Shown piece after piece: positions 37,101 through 45,223 of a stretch of DNA of 64,000 bases (position 1 is the first letter of the stretch; each line of letters starts with the position of its first letter). The notes below the pieces were generated by a model. The model did not search any database, was not told the DNA's origin, and saw nothing but the letters and a program-made list of their open reading frames with translations. Origin of the DNA: Phyto melanocephala. Lineage: Eukaryota > Arthropoda > Insecta > Diptera > Rhinophoridae. A program made the position numbers and the translations under genes. Where the stretch lies: the NCBI GenBank assembly GCA_941918925.1, contig OW799237.1:10893201-10957200 (forward strand), written 5' to 3'.

Positions 37101-38411
37101 TAAAAGAAATAGTACGATTATATATAAATTTTATATTAATTTTATATAAATTTAGTGGTAACATTTTATATTCAAAAACTGTATATACCAATTCCTTGAA
37201 AAAGAAAAGCTTTTATTTTGTATAACAGTTAAAAAACTAAAAAGAAAGAAACACTTTGTAATGTAAAATGTTAAGTTAAGCATTTTGTTGAAAAAACAAC
37301 ATATTTTTAAGTTATAACAGTTTTTGTATAACAGTTTAAATATAATTTTCCAACTGTTATACTGTAAAAATTTCATTGAAAAGACTTATAAAATATATAT
37401 TTATATTTGAATTTGTTTTAAAATTAAATTTTTTTATTGTACAGCAGTTGTATTTCTAATAAAACAATTTAAAACAATAATGTTTCTGTGTATAACAGTC
37501 GAAACGTAAGAGAAATTCTACAGCATCATGACCATAACAAATGATATTTGAATGATTTTATCATAATTTCTATTGCAATAAAAAAAAAACAGCATTATAA
37601 AACTAAATTCATTTTAAAATTAATTATGGGCACGTTTTTAAAAACTAATTATTAATTTAAAAAATATGTATATATTTTTATAAACAATTTCTGAATTATT
37701 TTGCTAATACATAAATGTATGCATATTAAGTATATTTGGATTTACATAATTACCCGAGTTTTTAAGGTATTAGATAGAATACATACCTACATACATATGT
37801 ATGTATGTATGTAGTATTTATATGTATGCATGTTTTTTTTTTTAAATTTATGATTTTAAAACAACCCTTTAGCATAGTGTGAACGATTAAAATCTTAATA
37901 ACGTTTTAGAAAATTTCCTATCTGCAGTTGTACATTTAGACAGACACCGGATAATTTGCACATTATTGTTAATAATACTATTTTATATTAAAGAATATTA
38001 ACAAACAAACAAAACAGAGAAACAAGTTTTTGTTCTACTAATTAAAAATTTAATAACAATAACACACGCAAACATAATATTAAAAGAAAACACGGATTTG
38101 ATTTTGAGAAAGATAAAAAAGAAAACGGAACTAAAAAAAATTCTAGCTTTTAGACAAGAATAATTTAAAAGCGTTCTCAGAACTGAATGAATATTTAAGC
38201 TAATTTAATGAATTTTAGAAAACTTTTTAGAATTATATACATACATACATTTGTAATTGAAAAAATTAAAAAATAATAATTAAATTATTTTAAATATATA
38301 TTTAAATTTAATTAAACTTATATTACCTGAAATATCTGCTTGAGATAAAGTAATCAATGCGACGGCGAGCACACTGGCCAACATACAGGTATATAATATT
38401 TTATTTGCCAT
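19199..38411 (-). CDS. Invertebrate-type (i-type) lysozyme / destabilase family protein
   Basis: Three exons on the minus strand, 38411-38327, 19673-19503 and 19428-19199, join in frame (486 nt) to 161 residues plus TAA; all introns are GT-AG. Residues 1-26 form a secretion signal (MANKILYTCMLASVLAVALI, then TLSQAD). The mature part carries the family signatures VCLGCICEAISGC, GVCGLFRITWAYWADGGK, PYCAANTIQNYM, DCNGD and LGGYACNGDLPY, with twelve cysteines for six disulfides. i-type lysozymes cleave peptidoglycan, and destabilases also isopeptide bonds. Here the catalytic Glu of clam-type enzymes (in CKLESGGC) aligns with Ile in CEAISGC, and the catalytic Asp region lacks Asp, so muramidase activity is doubtful. 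Length equals that of fly homologues. Intron 1 is 18.65 kb. A secreted role in gut or immunity is inference. Confidence 0.92.
19730..20759. mobile_element. MITE with ATACCCCTGACAGACAT ends, split by a nested hAT-like MITE
   Basis: Left end ATACCCCTGACAGACAT (19730) and right end ATGTCTGTCAGGGGTAT (to 20759) are exact inverse copies, each flanked by TA, as for Tc1/mariner-type insertions. Removing the nested element and one target duplication leaves about 262 bp. It lies in the first intron of the lysozyme gene, just upstream of exon 2. Confidence 0.75.
19788..20547. mobile_element. hAT-like MITE nested in another MITE
   Basis: Ends TAGGGTTGCCAT and ATGGCAACCCCA, flanked on both sides by the 8-bp direct repeat CATGTGTG (19780-19787 and 20548-20555). 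Eight-base target duplications with T(A/G)GGGTTGCCAT ends fit the hAT superfamily. Sub-terminal AAAAAAGAGGACR words are repeated in both orientations. No transposase is encoded in the 760 bp. Confidence 0.75.
22497..22763. mobile_element. MITE with GGCATGTTTTTTACATCTGA ends
   Basis: Left GGCATGTTTTTTACATCTGA and right inverse TCAGATGTAAAAAACATGGC define a ~267-bp element with an internal near-palindrome (GCTGCTGCAAAGCAGTCAGC). Non-coding. Confidence 0.65.
23833..24075 (-). mobile_element. LINE 3' end with AACCT tail (same family as 5176-5555)
   Basis: On the minus strand it contains GGAGCGCACAACATGCCAAC and GGGCTTTTAGTGCCCCTCC, ending in AACCTAACCTAA. It aligns with the LINE fragment at 5176-5555 and with the SINE tail at 5689-5784. 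Truncated 3' fragment, no intact frame. Confidence 0.6.
24420..24655 (+). repeat. Dispersed repeat, inverted copy of 55-305
   Basis: Shares CCGACACTAGCCGAGTGG and GATCGGTGGTTACATGTTGG with the reverse complement of 55-305. Non-coding, family unknown. Confidence 0.6.
24863..25074. mobile_element. MITE with CTCAAGGCAT ends
   Basis: Ends CTCAAGGCATGAATAAAAC and its approximate inverse AATAAATATGCCTTGAG. Inner words TATATATGAAGTTTGACG and AATAATCAGCTG are shared with 39143-39326 and with a fragment at 59635-59720, so these appear related. Confidence 0.5.
25080..26270. other. Lysozyme intron sequence, no feature seen
   Basis: AT-rich DNA without coding character or clear repeats. Confidence 0.4.
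26274..26547. mobile_element. MITE with ATCGATGCCTTACTTCCTCA ends
   Basis: TATCGATGCCTTACTTCCTC and its inverse GAGGAAGTAAGGCATCGATA bound ~270 bp; arms of about 33 bases match with few differences. Non-coding. Confidence 0.65.
26737..27158. mobile_element. MITE with TTTACATGATGAATTTTATG ends
   Basis: Terminal inverted repeats of about 29 bases (TTTACATGATGAATTTTATG then ACGTCCAAT, and inverse) enclose ~420 bp of non-coding DNA. Confidence 0.7.
27172..27785 (+). mobile_element. Diverged DINE-1/mini-me-like element
   Basis: Begins TATACCCTTTACGCGATAGT, has CCATCCGTCTGTCCGTGTGC and AAATCAACTTTTTGAAGC, and ends TGTGAAGGGTATATAAGG ... GACGAATATAAAGGG. Word order matches the main family, but identity is clearly lower; 59758-60501 belongs to the same older subfamily. 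Confidence 0.55.
27826..28190 (+). pseudogene. Mariner/Tc1-type transposase relic, catalytic part
   Basis: Open frame with IIFSDEAQFGLGGYVNKQNC, RIWGTENPHAFIEK, HPKRVTVWYGFWSRGIVGP, followed in another frame by a QDGATCHT-like word at about 28157-28180. SDEA and DGATCHT hold the first two catalytic Asp residues of IS630/Tc1/mariner DDE/D enzymes. The upstream part up to about residue 30 is out of frame, and the third Asp region is missing, so it is dead. Confidence 0.6.
28390..28566 (+). pseudogene. Mariner-type transposase relic, helix-turn-helix part
   Basis: RTVRTEYYTAAVDSV, then MSTRCLSEQLAL resembles the second DNA-binding helix-turn-helix of mariner-like transposases (VRTEENIAAV...SIRRRSQQLGL type). 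It lies downstream of the catalytic fragment at 27826-28190, the reverse of the normal order, so the locus is rearranged or contains two fragments. Confidence 0.45.
28615..28990 (+). repeat. Degenerate TGTGACAAAATTTTTT tract 3
   Basis: About ten units of the form TTTTGTGACAAAATTTTTTC with alternating GAAAACAAAACTTTTG, roughly 30 bases apart. Related in style to the GGGACAAAAAT tracts but with a GTGACAAAA core. Lies in lysozyme intron 1. Confidence 0.55.
28991..30790. other. Lysozyme intron sequence, no feature seen
   Basis: AT-rich DNA; no gene, no clear repeat boundaries recognised. An (AC)n run lies near 30758-30772. Confidence 0.4.
30793..31401 (-). mobile_element. ~600-bp non-autonomous DNA element (inverted partner of 16285-16879)
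   Basis: Starts CCCAACATGCCAAATGACTT and ends TTTGGTATGTTGGGTTATC; reverse complement of 16285-16879 over its whole length. Imperfect terminal inverted repeats with an inner ACTTGTGAATAATATTA pair. Confidence 0.7.
32955..33835 (+). pseudogene. Internally deleted mariner-like element, copy 1
   Basis: The frame opens at 33065 with MNRLTNEQRLQIIEFYYQ, the usual helix-turn-helix start, jumps after about 40 residues to SDEAHF-like sequence (in a different frame), then MHPEKVTV, LWAGGIIGPYFFKDD, VNGERYREMI, a QDGA-CHT word, WPPRSCD, PLDYFLWGYVKAHVY and a HLHEIIFKH end. The part between the DNA-binding and catalytic domains is deleted and stops and frameshifts break the rest, so it is non-autonomous. 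The WPPRSCD...TPLDYFLWG block with SDEA and DGA-CHT fits the mariner DDD set. Confidence 0.75.
35866..36746 (+). pseudogene. Internally deleted mariner-like element, copy 2
   Basis: Same element as at 32955-33835, carried by the second unit of the tandem duplication with a handful of base changes (for example WTTRL for WTTRM near 36627, and TCCATTTTTTTTTG for TCCAACTTTTTTTG near 36315). Same deletion point and same stops, which shows that it was duplicated with its surroundings and not inserted again. Confidence 0.75.
37640..38326. other. Lysozyme intron 1, promoter-proximal end
   Basis: AT-rich sequence with a TATG/CATA microsatellite at about 37781-37814. Nothing else seen; the donor GTAATA of exon 1 is at 38326-38321 on the minus strand. 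Confidence 0.45.
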
Positions 38412-38555
38412 TTTTAATAATATTTATTTTAATGTTTTAGATAATATAACTAAACAATATTTTTATTTTTTTTTATTTTTGTTAAAATGAATAAATTTTC
38501 TTGAGTTAAAAGATGTTCACTGTTCGCTAAACTTATTAAAACTAATTTAAATGTT

Positions 38556-38562
38556 TTTTATA
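38556..38562 (-). promoter_or_regulatory. Putative TATA box of the lysozyme gene
   Basis: TATAAAA on the minus strand, about 145 bases upstream of the start codon, with an ACAGT initiator-like word about 40 bases further downstream. Spacing is slightly long for a standard TATA-Inr pair. Confidence 0.35.
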
Positions 38563-39142
38563 CAGTAAATTTAAGTGTGTTTAACGCAGCACGTTTAGAA
38601 ATAAAGCTTTTTGAAGCTTTAAACTTAAGAAAAGCTTAAGAAATGCGACATTGATTAACACTAAAGACTTAAGAAAAAAACACAAAAAAACAAATATTGT
38701 GGGTTAAAATGGTGTTGCCAATGTACAGAATTGCACAGTTTTCAATAAATGCATTTTTGAATAATTATTAGAATCATAAAATAAATAAAAGTATTTTCAA
38801 TATGTTTTATATGTATTTAAACATAATAAATTTTTTAAGGCTAATTTAAAAAATATAGTTTTTGCAGCATATTCAATATTTTTGTATGTATAGAAATACT
38901 TCAGTTAATTTCAGATTTACTGTTTGTAATACATTTTCTCTCTGCAGAAAATTTGTAATCAAAATTCAATACAATTTTTCTATAAATTTTTTTCTAGATT
39001 TTTTTAAATTCTTGACAACTATAGATACCAGCAATTTTTTATCTTTCTGTAGAAAATTTTTATTAAATTTTAAAAATGATTTTTCTATTAATATTTTTTT
39101 TAACAACTTTTTATAAAATTAACTTATTAGATCAAGGCACAT

Positions 39143-39326
39143 CCATGGTGTAATAACATAAGGTGATAGCGTAAAGAAGAGCAAATTTTCTCTCTCTTTT
39201 TTTATGTATGGAGTTTGACAATTTCCGGAGTTGAAATCATTTTTATATATGTAGTTTGACATACTCCAGAGCACAAAAAAATAATCAGCTGGGCTGTCAC
39301 CGCCACCTTGTATAATTACACCATGG
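39143..39326. mobile_element. MITE with CCATGGTGTAAT ends
   Basis: CCATGGTGTAATAACATAAGG and the inverse CACCTTGTATAATTACACCA bound ~184 bp; inner words TATGGAGTTTGACA and AATAATCAGCTG link it to 24863-25074. A diverged copy with the same right end (TATAACAACACCATGG) lies at about 40848-41007, upstream of eEF1-beta. Confidence 0.55.
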
Positions 39327-39923
39327 GCACATCTCTTTTCAACAATTATTTTAAATTTTAGCTGTCAAAGTCCATAGATAAAAAACAATATTCTCTCATT
39401 TATTTCAAATGTGAAACTTTAAAATATATAAACACAAATTTTATTTTCGAACTTTTCTCTCATTTTAAATGTTAAAACTCATTATTTAAAAGTTAGTTGT
39501 GTTATTCTCCTACCTTTATTCAAATAATTTTTTTAAAAAACATTTTTCGTACTAAAAAAATTCGAAAAAAATAAATTAGCAATTTTAAGATCACAATATC
39601 AAGATATAACATGTATGTGAAGAGAATTAAGTTTGAAGATTAGATTTAAAATCAAAAAGTTGTGATTCACTTACTACCTATATGTATTTTTTTCATTTTG
39701 ACTTGTACAGGTTATTATCCGTAATTAACTATTTTTGTTTAGAATTACTCTCCAATAAAAAGAAGTTTGTTCAATACGTTTAAAAAAGACCGCTAAATGT
39801 TCCCACGTGAATAATACATCTTTTTATTTCAAATCAAATAAAAAAATTTATATCAAATCTTTATTGGAATAATAATTATGCCTTTTCAATCTCGTTTACT
39901 ATTAATAGTTTCCATCATACAAA

Positions 39924-40679
39924 TTAGATTTTGTTGAAAGCAGCAATATCCACAGATTGTACGAAATCTTCGAATTCTTGAATCTTTTCAGTCAACAAAT
40001 CAATAGATACTTTGTCATCTTCAATGACACACATAATTTGCAACTTGTTAATGCCATAGCCGACTGGCACCAATTTGGAAGCACCCCACAAAAGACCGTC
40101 CATTTCAATGGTGCGTACAGCATTTTCCATTTCCTTCATGTCGGTTTCATCATCCCAAGGTTTAACATCGAGCAACACAGAGGACTTGGCAATCAAGGCA
40201 GGTTTCTTAGATTTCTTAGCAGCATAGGCGGCCACACGTTCTTCACGGATTTTGGCAGCTTCAGCATCTTCCTCTTCGTCGGATCCAAAGAGATCAATAT
40301 CATCATCATCGGCAACAGCTACTGTAGGTTTGGCACCAACAACTTGTGGCACTGGAGAACCACCCCATGTAGCTCTTTCGCTAGCCTCGAAAGAGGCAAT
40401 GTGTCGATACCAACGTTGTACGTGAGGTACATCTCCAGTTGGGGGCTTGCCTAGAGCCTCGAACACAGATAAATCAGCTTTAGTGGGTTCATAACTAGAA
40501 AAGAAAATTTATTTTAAAATTGTTTTCAAAAAGTGCCGACGTGTGTCTTTGATCGCTGAACATAACCTCATTGCGATTTGATATGCTACCGGTACCTACC
40601 CATTGATGTAGCTGTTGTCTGCCAAGAAATTGTTCAATTCTTTGACACCTTGTGGAGTTTTAACATCACCGAAAGCCAT
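39924..40679 (-). CDS. eEF1beta: Elongation factor 1-beta (eEF1B nucleotide-exchange subunit)
   Basis: Two exons, 40679-40600 and 40494-39924, joined by a 105-bp GT-AG intron, encode 216 residues. The protein re-loads eEF1A with GTP during translation elongation. Seen: start [20 protein letters not shown] and a GST-C-like N-terminal domain (about 1-80, with [13 protein letters not shown]), an acidic linker with [18 protein letters not shown] (89-106; the Ser is a probable CK2 site, from family knowledge), and the C-terminal exchange domain (about 128-216: [30 protein letters not shown], ending [11 protein letters not shown]). Length equals the usual insect eEF1-beta (about 220). GC content is high for this window, as expected of a strongly expressed gene. 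AATAAA on the minus strand at 39865-39860. Confidence 0.97.
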
Positions 40680-40766
40680 TTTGTATTATGAGTAACGTAA
40701 TTAAACAACTTAACAAATAATCTGGTCCGTCACCTAAATGCTTGCTGCTTGCAAAAGTTTGACAAC

Positions 40767-40776
40767 CGGAAAGGGC
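40767..40776 (-). promoter_or_regulatory. TCT-type initiator / 5'-TOP start of eEF1-beta
   Basis: The minus strand reads GCCCTTTCCGG about 94 bases upstream of the ATG. This matches the TCT initiator (YC+1TTTYY) used by ribosomal-protein and translation-factor genes in flies, with C+1 at 40773, and would give a pyrimidine-start TOP mRNA. The start is inferred. Confidence 0.5.
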
Positions 40777-41236
40777 TAAGATTTTTATCGCCCCCTTTTG
40801 TCAGACGCTCATTCAAACTTGGCAGCACCATTAGCAAATGTAGTTGGCTACACCAGAGTACACTTAATAAGGGGTTTCAATTCCTACATATATATTTAAA
40901 TTTTAAAAAATTTCTCTCATAATTTCCAATTGTCAAACTTTTTATGAAAAAATATTTTCGAAAAATTCTCCTCGAAATGCAATAACCTTATATAACAACA
41001 CCATGGGCTACACAAAAAACAAAGAAATTTGCATAAGCATATAATAAGACACAAATTAAAGATTTTATTCCTATACATATATTTATATCTATATAGCTTT
41101 TAAACACTTTTTATAAATAATAATTAACACATAATTAAAAATAAAAGCTTTCGGTTTTTTATAATACAAAAATATAATTTAAGCTTTATTAATTATCAAG
41201 AAATGTTTATTCATCTTGATTCGTCAGTTGATTATT

Positions 41237-42075
41237 ATACCCTTCACACAGTGAAAAAGGGTATATATAGGTTTGTCATTCCGTGTGAAACTTCTACAAT
41301 TTTCATTTCCGACCCCATAAAGTATATATTTTCTGAAAGCTTATGAATAGGGGAGTCGATTAAGCTCTGTCAGTCTGTCCGTCTGACCGTCTGTCCGTGT
41401 GTATGTTGAAATCAACTTTTTGAATCCCCCCGACATAGGTTGGGCCCGGGTAAGGTATTAAAATATCAGAAATATTCGGGAGTAGATCGGTATTGAAAAT
41501 CAGAAACATCGGTACATAAACAACTGAGATATGAGCAAAAACCCACGACCACCTCGATTTTTTTTCACAAAAACAACATTACAACAACAACATACATACA
41601 TACAAACGTGTATACTGGTTAGAGAAAACGTGGCATCGAATCCCAGCTGAGCCAAAAAAAAATTTTTTTTAATTTTTTTTAAATTTTTTTTTTAATTTTT
41701 TTTTTATTTTTTTTTTATTTTTTATTTAATATATTATTTCTATTTTTATTATTATTTTTTTTTAAATTTTTTTTTTTTTTAATTTTTTTTTTTTATTTTT
41801 TTTTGTTTTATATATATTATATATATAATAATTTTTTTTTTTTAAATTTTTTTTTTAAATTTTTTTTTTAAATTTTTTTTTTTTTCGTTTTTTTAACATA
41901 CATACGTGAATTTATAATTTTACAATGGGATGTTTTTATATATGTATGTTTTTATATGTATGTACGTATTTCATATGGGATGAATGGTGACACAAACTAC
42001 TGTTATTGCATGACTACACGTTGTGAAGGGTATATAAGATTCGGCACGGCCGAATATAGCGCTCTTACCTGTTAT
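41237..42075 (+). mobile_element. DINE-1/mini-me-like element, forward copy
   Basis: TATACCCTTCACACAGTG through CTGTCAGTCTGTCCGTCTGA, an A/T core, to GGCCGAATATAGCGCTCTTA then CCTGTT. Complete at both ends. It faces the reverse copy at 42506-43214. Confidence 0.7.
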
Positions 42076-42505
42076 TATTTTTTTTCAGTTATTTTTTATT
42101 TTATTTTTTTTTTTCGATCAACAGTTACCCGATGAATAAATATGCATTCATTAGTTATATATATTTCGCTATTCCGTTGTGTAGTATCATAAAAAATTAA
42201 ATGTTATATATTTTATTTTGGGTTTCTTTTATAACAATAACTAAATATTTATTAGAACACGATTACGTTTTGTTGTATATATATATAAAACCCTAAAAAA
42301 TTTAAGAACCAAATACATACATATCATTTAGTTCTTTTTAACTTTTAAATAAAAATTTTAATAAAAATTTACTGAATAAATGACCGATTTCTATTGAGTC
42401 TTGTACCACAACAATTCATTGTTGTTGCTTTTTAAGTAAGAGCTGTCCTGATATCAAGGCGAATTCAATAAGGTGAACTCGTCGCTAAAACAACTACAAA
42501 GTGAA

Positions 42506-43214
42506 ACAAGTAACAGTGCTATATTCGGCCGTGCCGAATCTTATATACCCTTCACAACGTGTAGTCATGCAATAACAATTGTTTGTATCACCATTCATCC
42601 CATATAAAATACGTGCATACGTACACGTTAGAATAAATGTGGCATCGAATCCCAGCTGAGCCAAAAAAAAATTTATTTTATTTTATTTAATATATTATTT
42701 ATATTTTATTATTTTTTTTTATATTTTTTTAAAATTTTTTTTTAAATTTTTTTTTAATTTTTTTTTTTAGTTTTTTTTATTATTTTTTTTCTTATTTTTA
42801 ATATTTTTTTTTTGTAATTTTTTTTTGTTTGGTATGTTTTTCACATGTATGTATGTATGTATGTTGTTGTTGTAATTGTGAAAAAAAAACGAGATGGTGG
42901 TGGTTTTTTGCTCATATCTCAGAAAGTTATGGGACGATTGTGCTGAATTTCAATAGCGATTCATTCCTGGATATTTCCAAGAGATTGATACCATATACAG
43001 ATCTGAGGAACATGTAGTTGCTTCTAAAAGTGGATTTCAACCAACACACGGACAGACGGGCAGACGGACAGACGGTCAGGGCTTAATCGACTCCTCTATT
43101 CATAAGCTTTCAGAAAATATATACTTTATGGGGTCGGAAATGAAAATTGTAGAAATTACAAACGGAATGACAAAGCTATATATACCCTTGTGCACCACAG
43201 GTGAAGGGTATAAA
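42506..43214 (-). mobile_element. DINE-1/mini-me-like element, reverse copy (variant subfamily)
   Basis: Starts AACAAGTAACAGTGCTATAT (3' end of the element) and finishes GGTGAAGGGTATAAAAAT. The (GTCY)n run is GGACAGACGGGCAGACGGAC. The 5' end reads CCCTTGTGCACCACAGGTGAAGGG, as in the fragment at 52140-52336, which marks a separate subfamily. Confidence 0.65.
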
Positions 43215-43371
43215 AATACAACGTGTATTTTGTTAGTGTAAACTAACTTGAACTGTCAAAAAGTTGTTTACGAAATCAAAAATAAAAAACACGTTTGTTT
43301 ACATATACATATTAATTTGTATAAAATAAAATATTAAAAAGGTGCAATTAAATAAAAATTATAAGAACCAG

Positions 43372-43563
43372 ATGATGAACCATGATAGTTGGCAACAGGA
43401 TAAGTACGAGATAGACGGCAAGAAACTAGAGCATCATCTGATGATATTATCCCACCGGCGTTGTTTTCTTGTAAACGATATCGGCAATAATTACCGCTTC
43501 GTCGTGGTCCCTGCGTTTATTGAAATACAACCATGTGCTTTTAAATTTTTTCGACATTATTAA
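43372..43563 (+). CDS. Candidate small ORF, 63 residues, unknown function
   Basis: ATG at 43372 (context CCAGATGATG) to TAA at 43561, giving MMNHDSWQQDKYEIDGKKLE ... ending CAFKFFRHY. I do not recognise it. It stands out because codon third positions in the middle are G/C-rich (GAC GGC AAG, CTG, TCC CAC CGG, GGC, TAC CGC TTC GTC GTG GTC), unlike the AT-rich DNA around it. No signal peptide or membrane helix. It lies between eEF1-beta and Macoilin on the Macoilin strand, so it could be a separate small gene, a coding exon of a longer gene, an upstream ORF in a Macoilin leader exon, or an old transposon piece. Confidence 0.35.
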   Translation: MMNHDSWQQDKYEIDGKKLEHHLMILSHRRCFLVNDIGNNYRFVVVPAFIEIQPCAFKFFRHY

Positions 43564-45100
43564 ACTAGTCAGCACTATTTTCGCATTTCAGTGGTGAAAA
43601 GAAAATCAACAAGAAGAAGCAAGAAATTTTCTGCTGTTTTGTATTAAAAGGAGAAAAATAATTGCAAAATACATAAACCAAAAAAAAGTTAGTGTTAATA
43701 TAAAATATGATTGTGTATATTATACAAATGAAAATTAAAACGAATATTTTTAAATAATTTGAAAAGTGAATTACGAAGACGTAAAAATTATACATACTTA
43801 AAATTGGAAAAAAAGCTTAGGCCACGAATAAAAAAAATACAAAACGAAGAAAAAATAGCAGCAGTGAAAAAGGCCTTTTTAAACAATTTATAAAAAATAT
43901 TGTGCGTATTCCAGTGTTTAAAAAAAAACTTGGTGATAAACATAATTATTTCAAAAAGTAAAGTTAACTGATAAAATCCTTTGACAGAAAGTTTGTACAA
44001 TTTTGAAAATTGTGAAGGATTTCAACATTATTATATTTTTTCTGTTTTTACTCTTGAAATTCGATGATGTATGTAGCATCATCATTACCTTTAAAAAATG
44101 TTTGGTCTGTTCGTTTTTTTTTATATTCCATTTTTTTTTCTCCCTAGTTTTTCCCATTATTCTCTAATTTTCCATTTTGTCATTATTCACATTTCTTTTT
44201 TGTTTATTTTTTTTTTTTTTGCATTTGCGCCACATTCATGTGTTTACAATTTGAAAAGTTTGTTGGGATTTGTTTTAGATTGTTAATTATGCTTTCCTTT
44301 TATTTTTCCTTTCTCATTTGTTGGTATGTTTTTAACAAACACATACAAACCTAAAATAGTTTTCTTCGTTCGTCCTTGTGTTTTGCATACATAATTTGTT
44401 GTATGTATATTTATTTCTGCTTTATATTACTTGTGGGTGGTTAAAAAGAAACTCAATTGTAGAATCTATATGATTATAGTGTTTGTTGGAGTTCAGGTAT
44501 TTTTGTTTTGCGTGGTAAAGGTAGAATAATGTCATTAAAGTAAAATTTTGTTAAGTTTACCACAGTATGGTAACTTTCTTTTTATTTTGTTTTTGATACA
44601 ATTCATTTCATGTCTATCTTTAACTTTAAATGTGGATGCTGTTTTTTTTTTCATCCCTTTTTTATTTCCGCTCTCAACCTAGTTATACATATCGTCATAT
44701 GTATGTATTTTCAACCATTTCATTGCGGTATGTTTAATCCTTGCATGTTTTTATTTGTGTTTTTTTGTCAATTTTTTATTTTACGTTTTTTAATTTATGA
44801 CACTTGTTTACCTTGATTTTCCAATTTTGGGAAAAGTTGCCAAATGTTAAATTTTTTATTATGACGTCAAATCGAAAATAAACGCACATAAAAAACAAAT
44901 ATTATATCTGTTAAATAATAAAATAACTAAAAAAATAAAATAAATAAAATAATAATAAAATAAAATAATTGGAAATAAGTTTAAAATAATTTTATTTAAA
45001 TTAAAAATTGTATAAAATTTATACTTATGTACCTACATAGGTACATGTATTTACTTTTTAAGGTGTATTGCTATGCTATTCATAAATTATTTAAAATATT

Positions 45101-45223
45101 TATGGTCTAATTCATAATAATTAGGAGATTTTTAAGAGGTTTATATGTCAAATTTTCATAGAAAATCAGTTTAATAAACCCTTTGTTAACCCTAAATAAC
45201 TTTTTTGAATAAGGCACCTAATC
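45101..45223. mobile_element. Diverged palindromic MITE, GGGCCGTATTC family
   Basis: TGGTCTAATTCATAATAATT and TGAATAAGGCACCTAAT ends with inner TTAAGAGGTTTATATGTCAA / TTAATAAACCCTTTGTTAA pair as in the family at 11580 and 47167, but with many changes. Confidence 0.4.

Larger units (their letters stand above)
31826..37639. repeat. Tandem duplication of a ~2.9-kb segment
   Basis: 31826-34729 recurs at 34737-37639 with an offset of 2911 bases and only about a dozen differences seen by eye (for example 33301 GTTGCGG versus GGTGCGG, 34602 TCTAAACG versus TCGAAACG). Each copy starts GGCACTACGTTTTTACCTAC and contains half of the GGGCCGTATTC MITE and a deleted mariner-like element. A 7-base spacer (34730-34736) separates the copies. 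It sits wholly inside lysozyme intron 1. Confidence 0.9.

Noticed and set aside
39957..40454. 165-codon open frame on the plus strand
   Set aside because: Antisense shadow of eEF1-beta, whose minus-strand frame is fully conserved.
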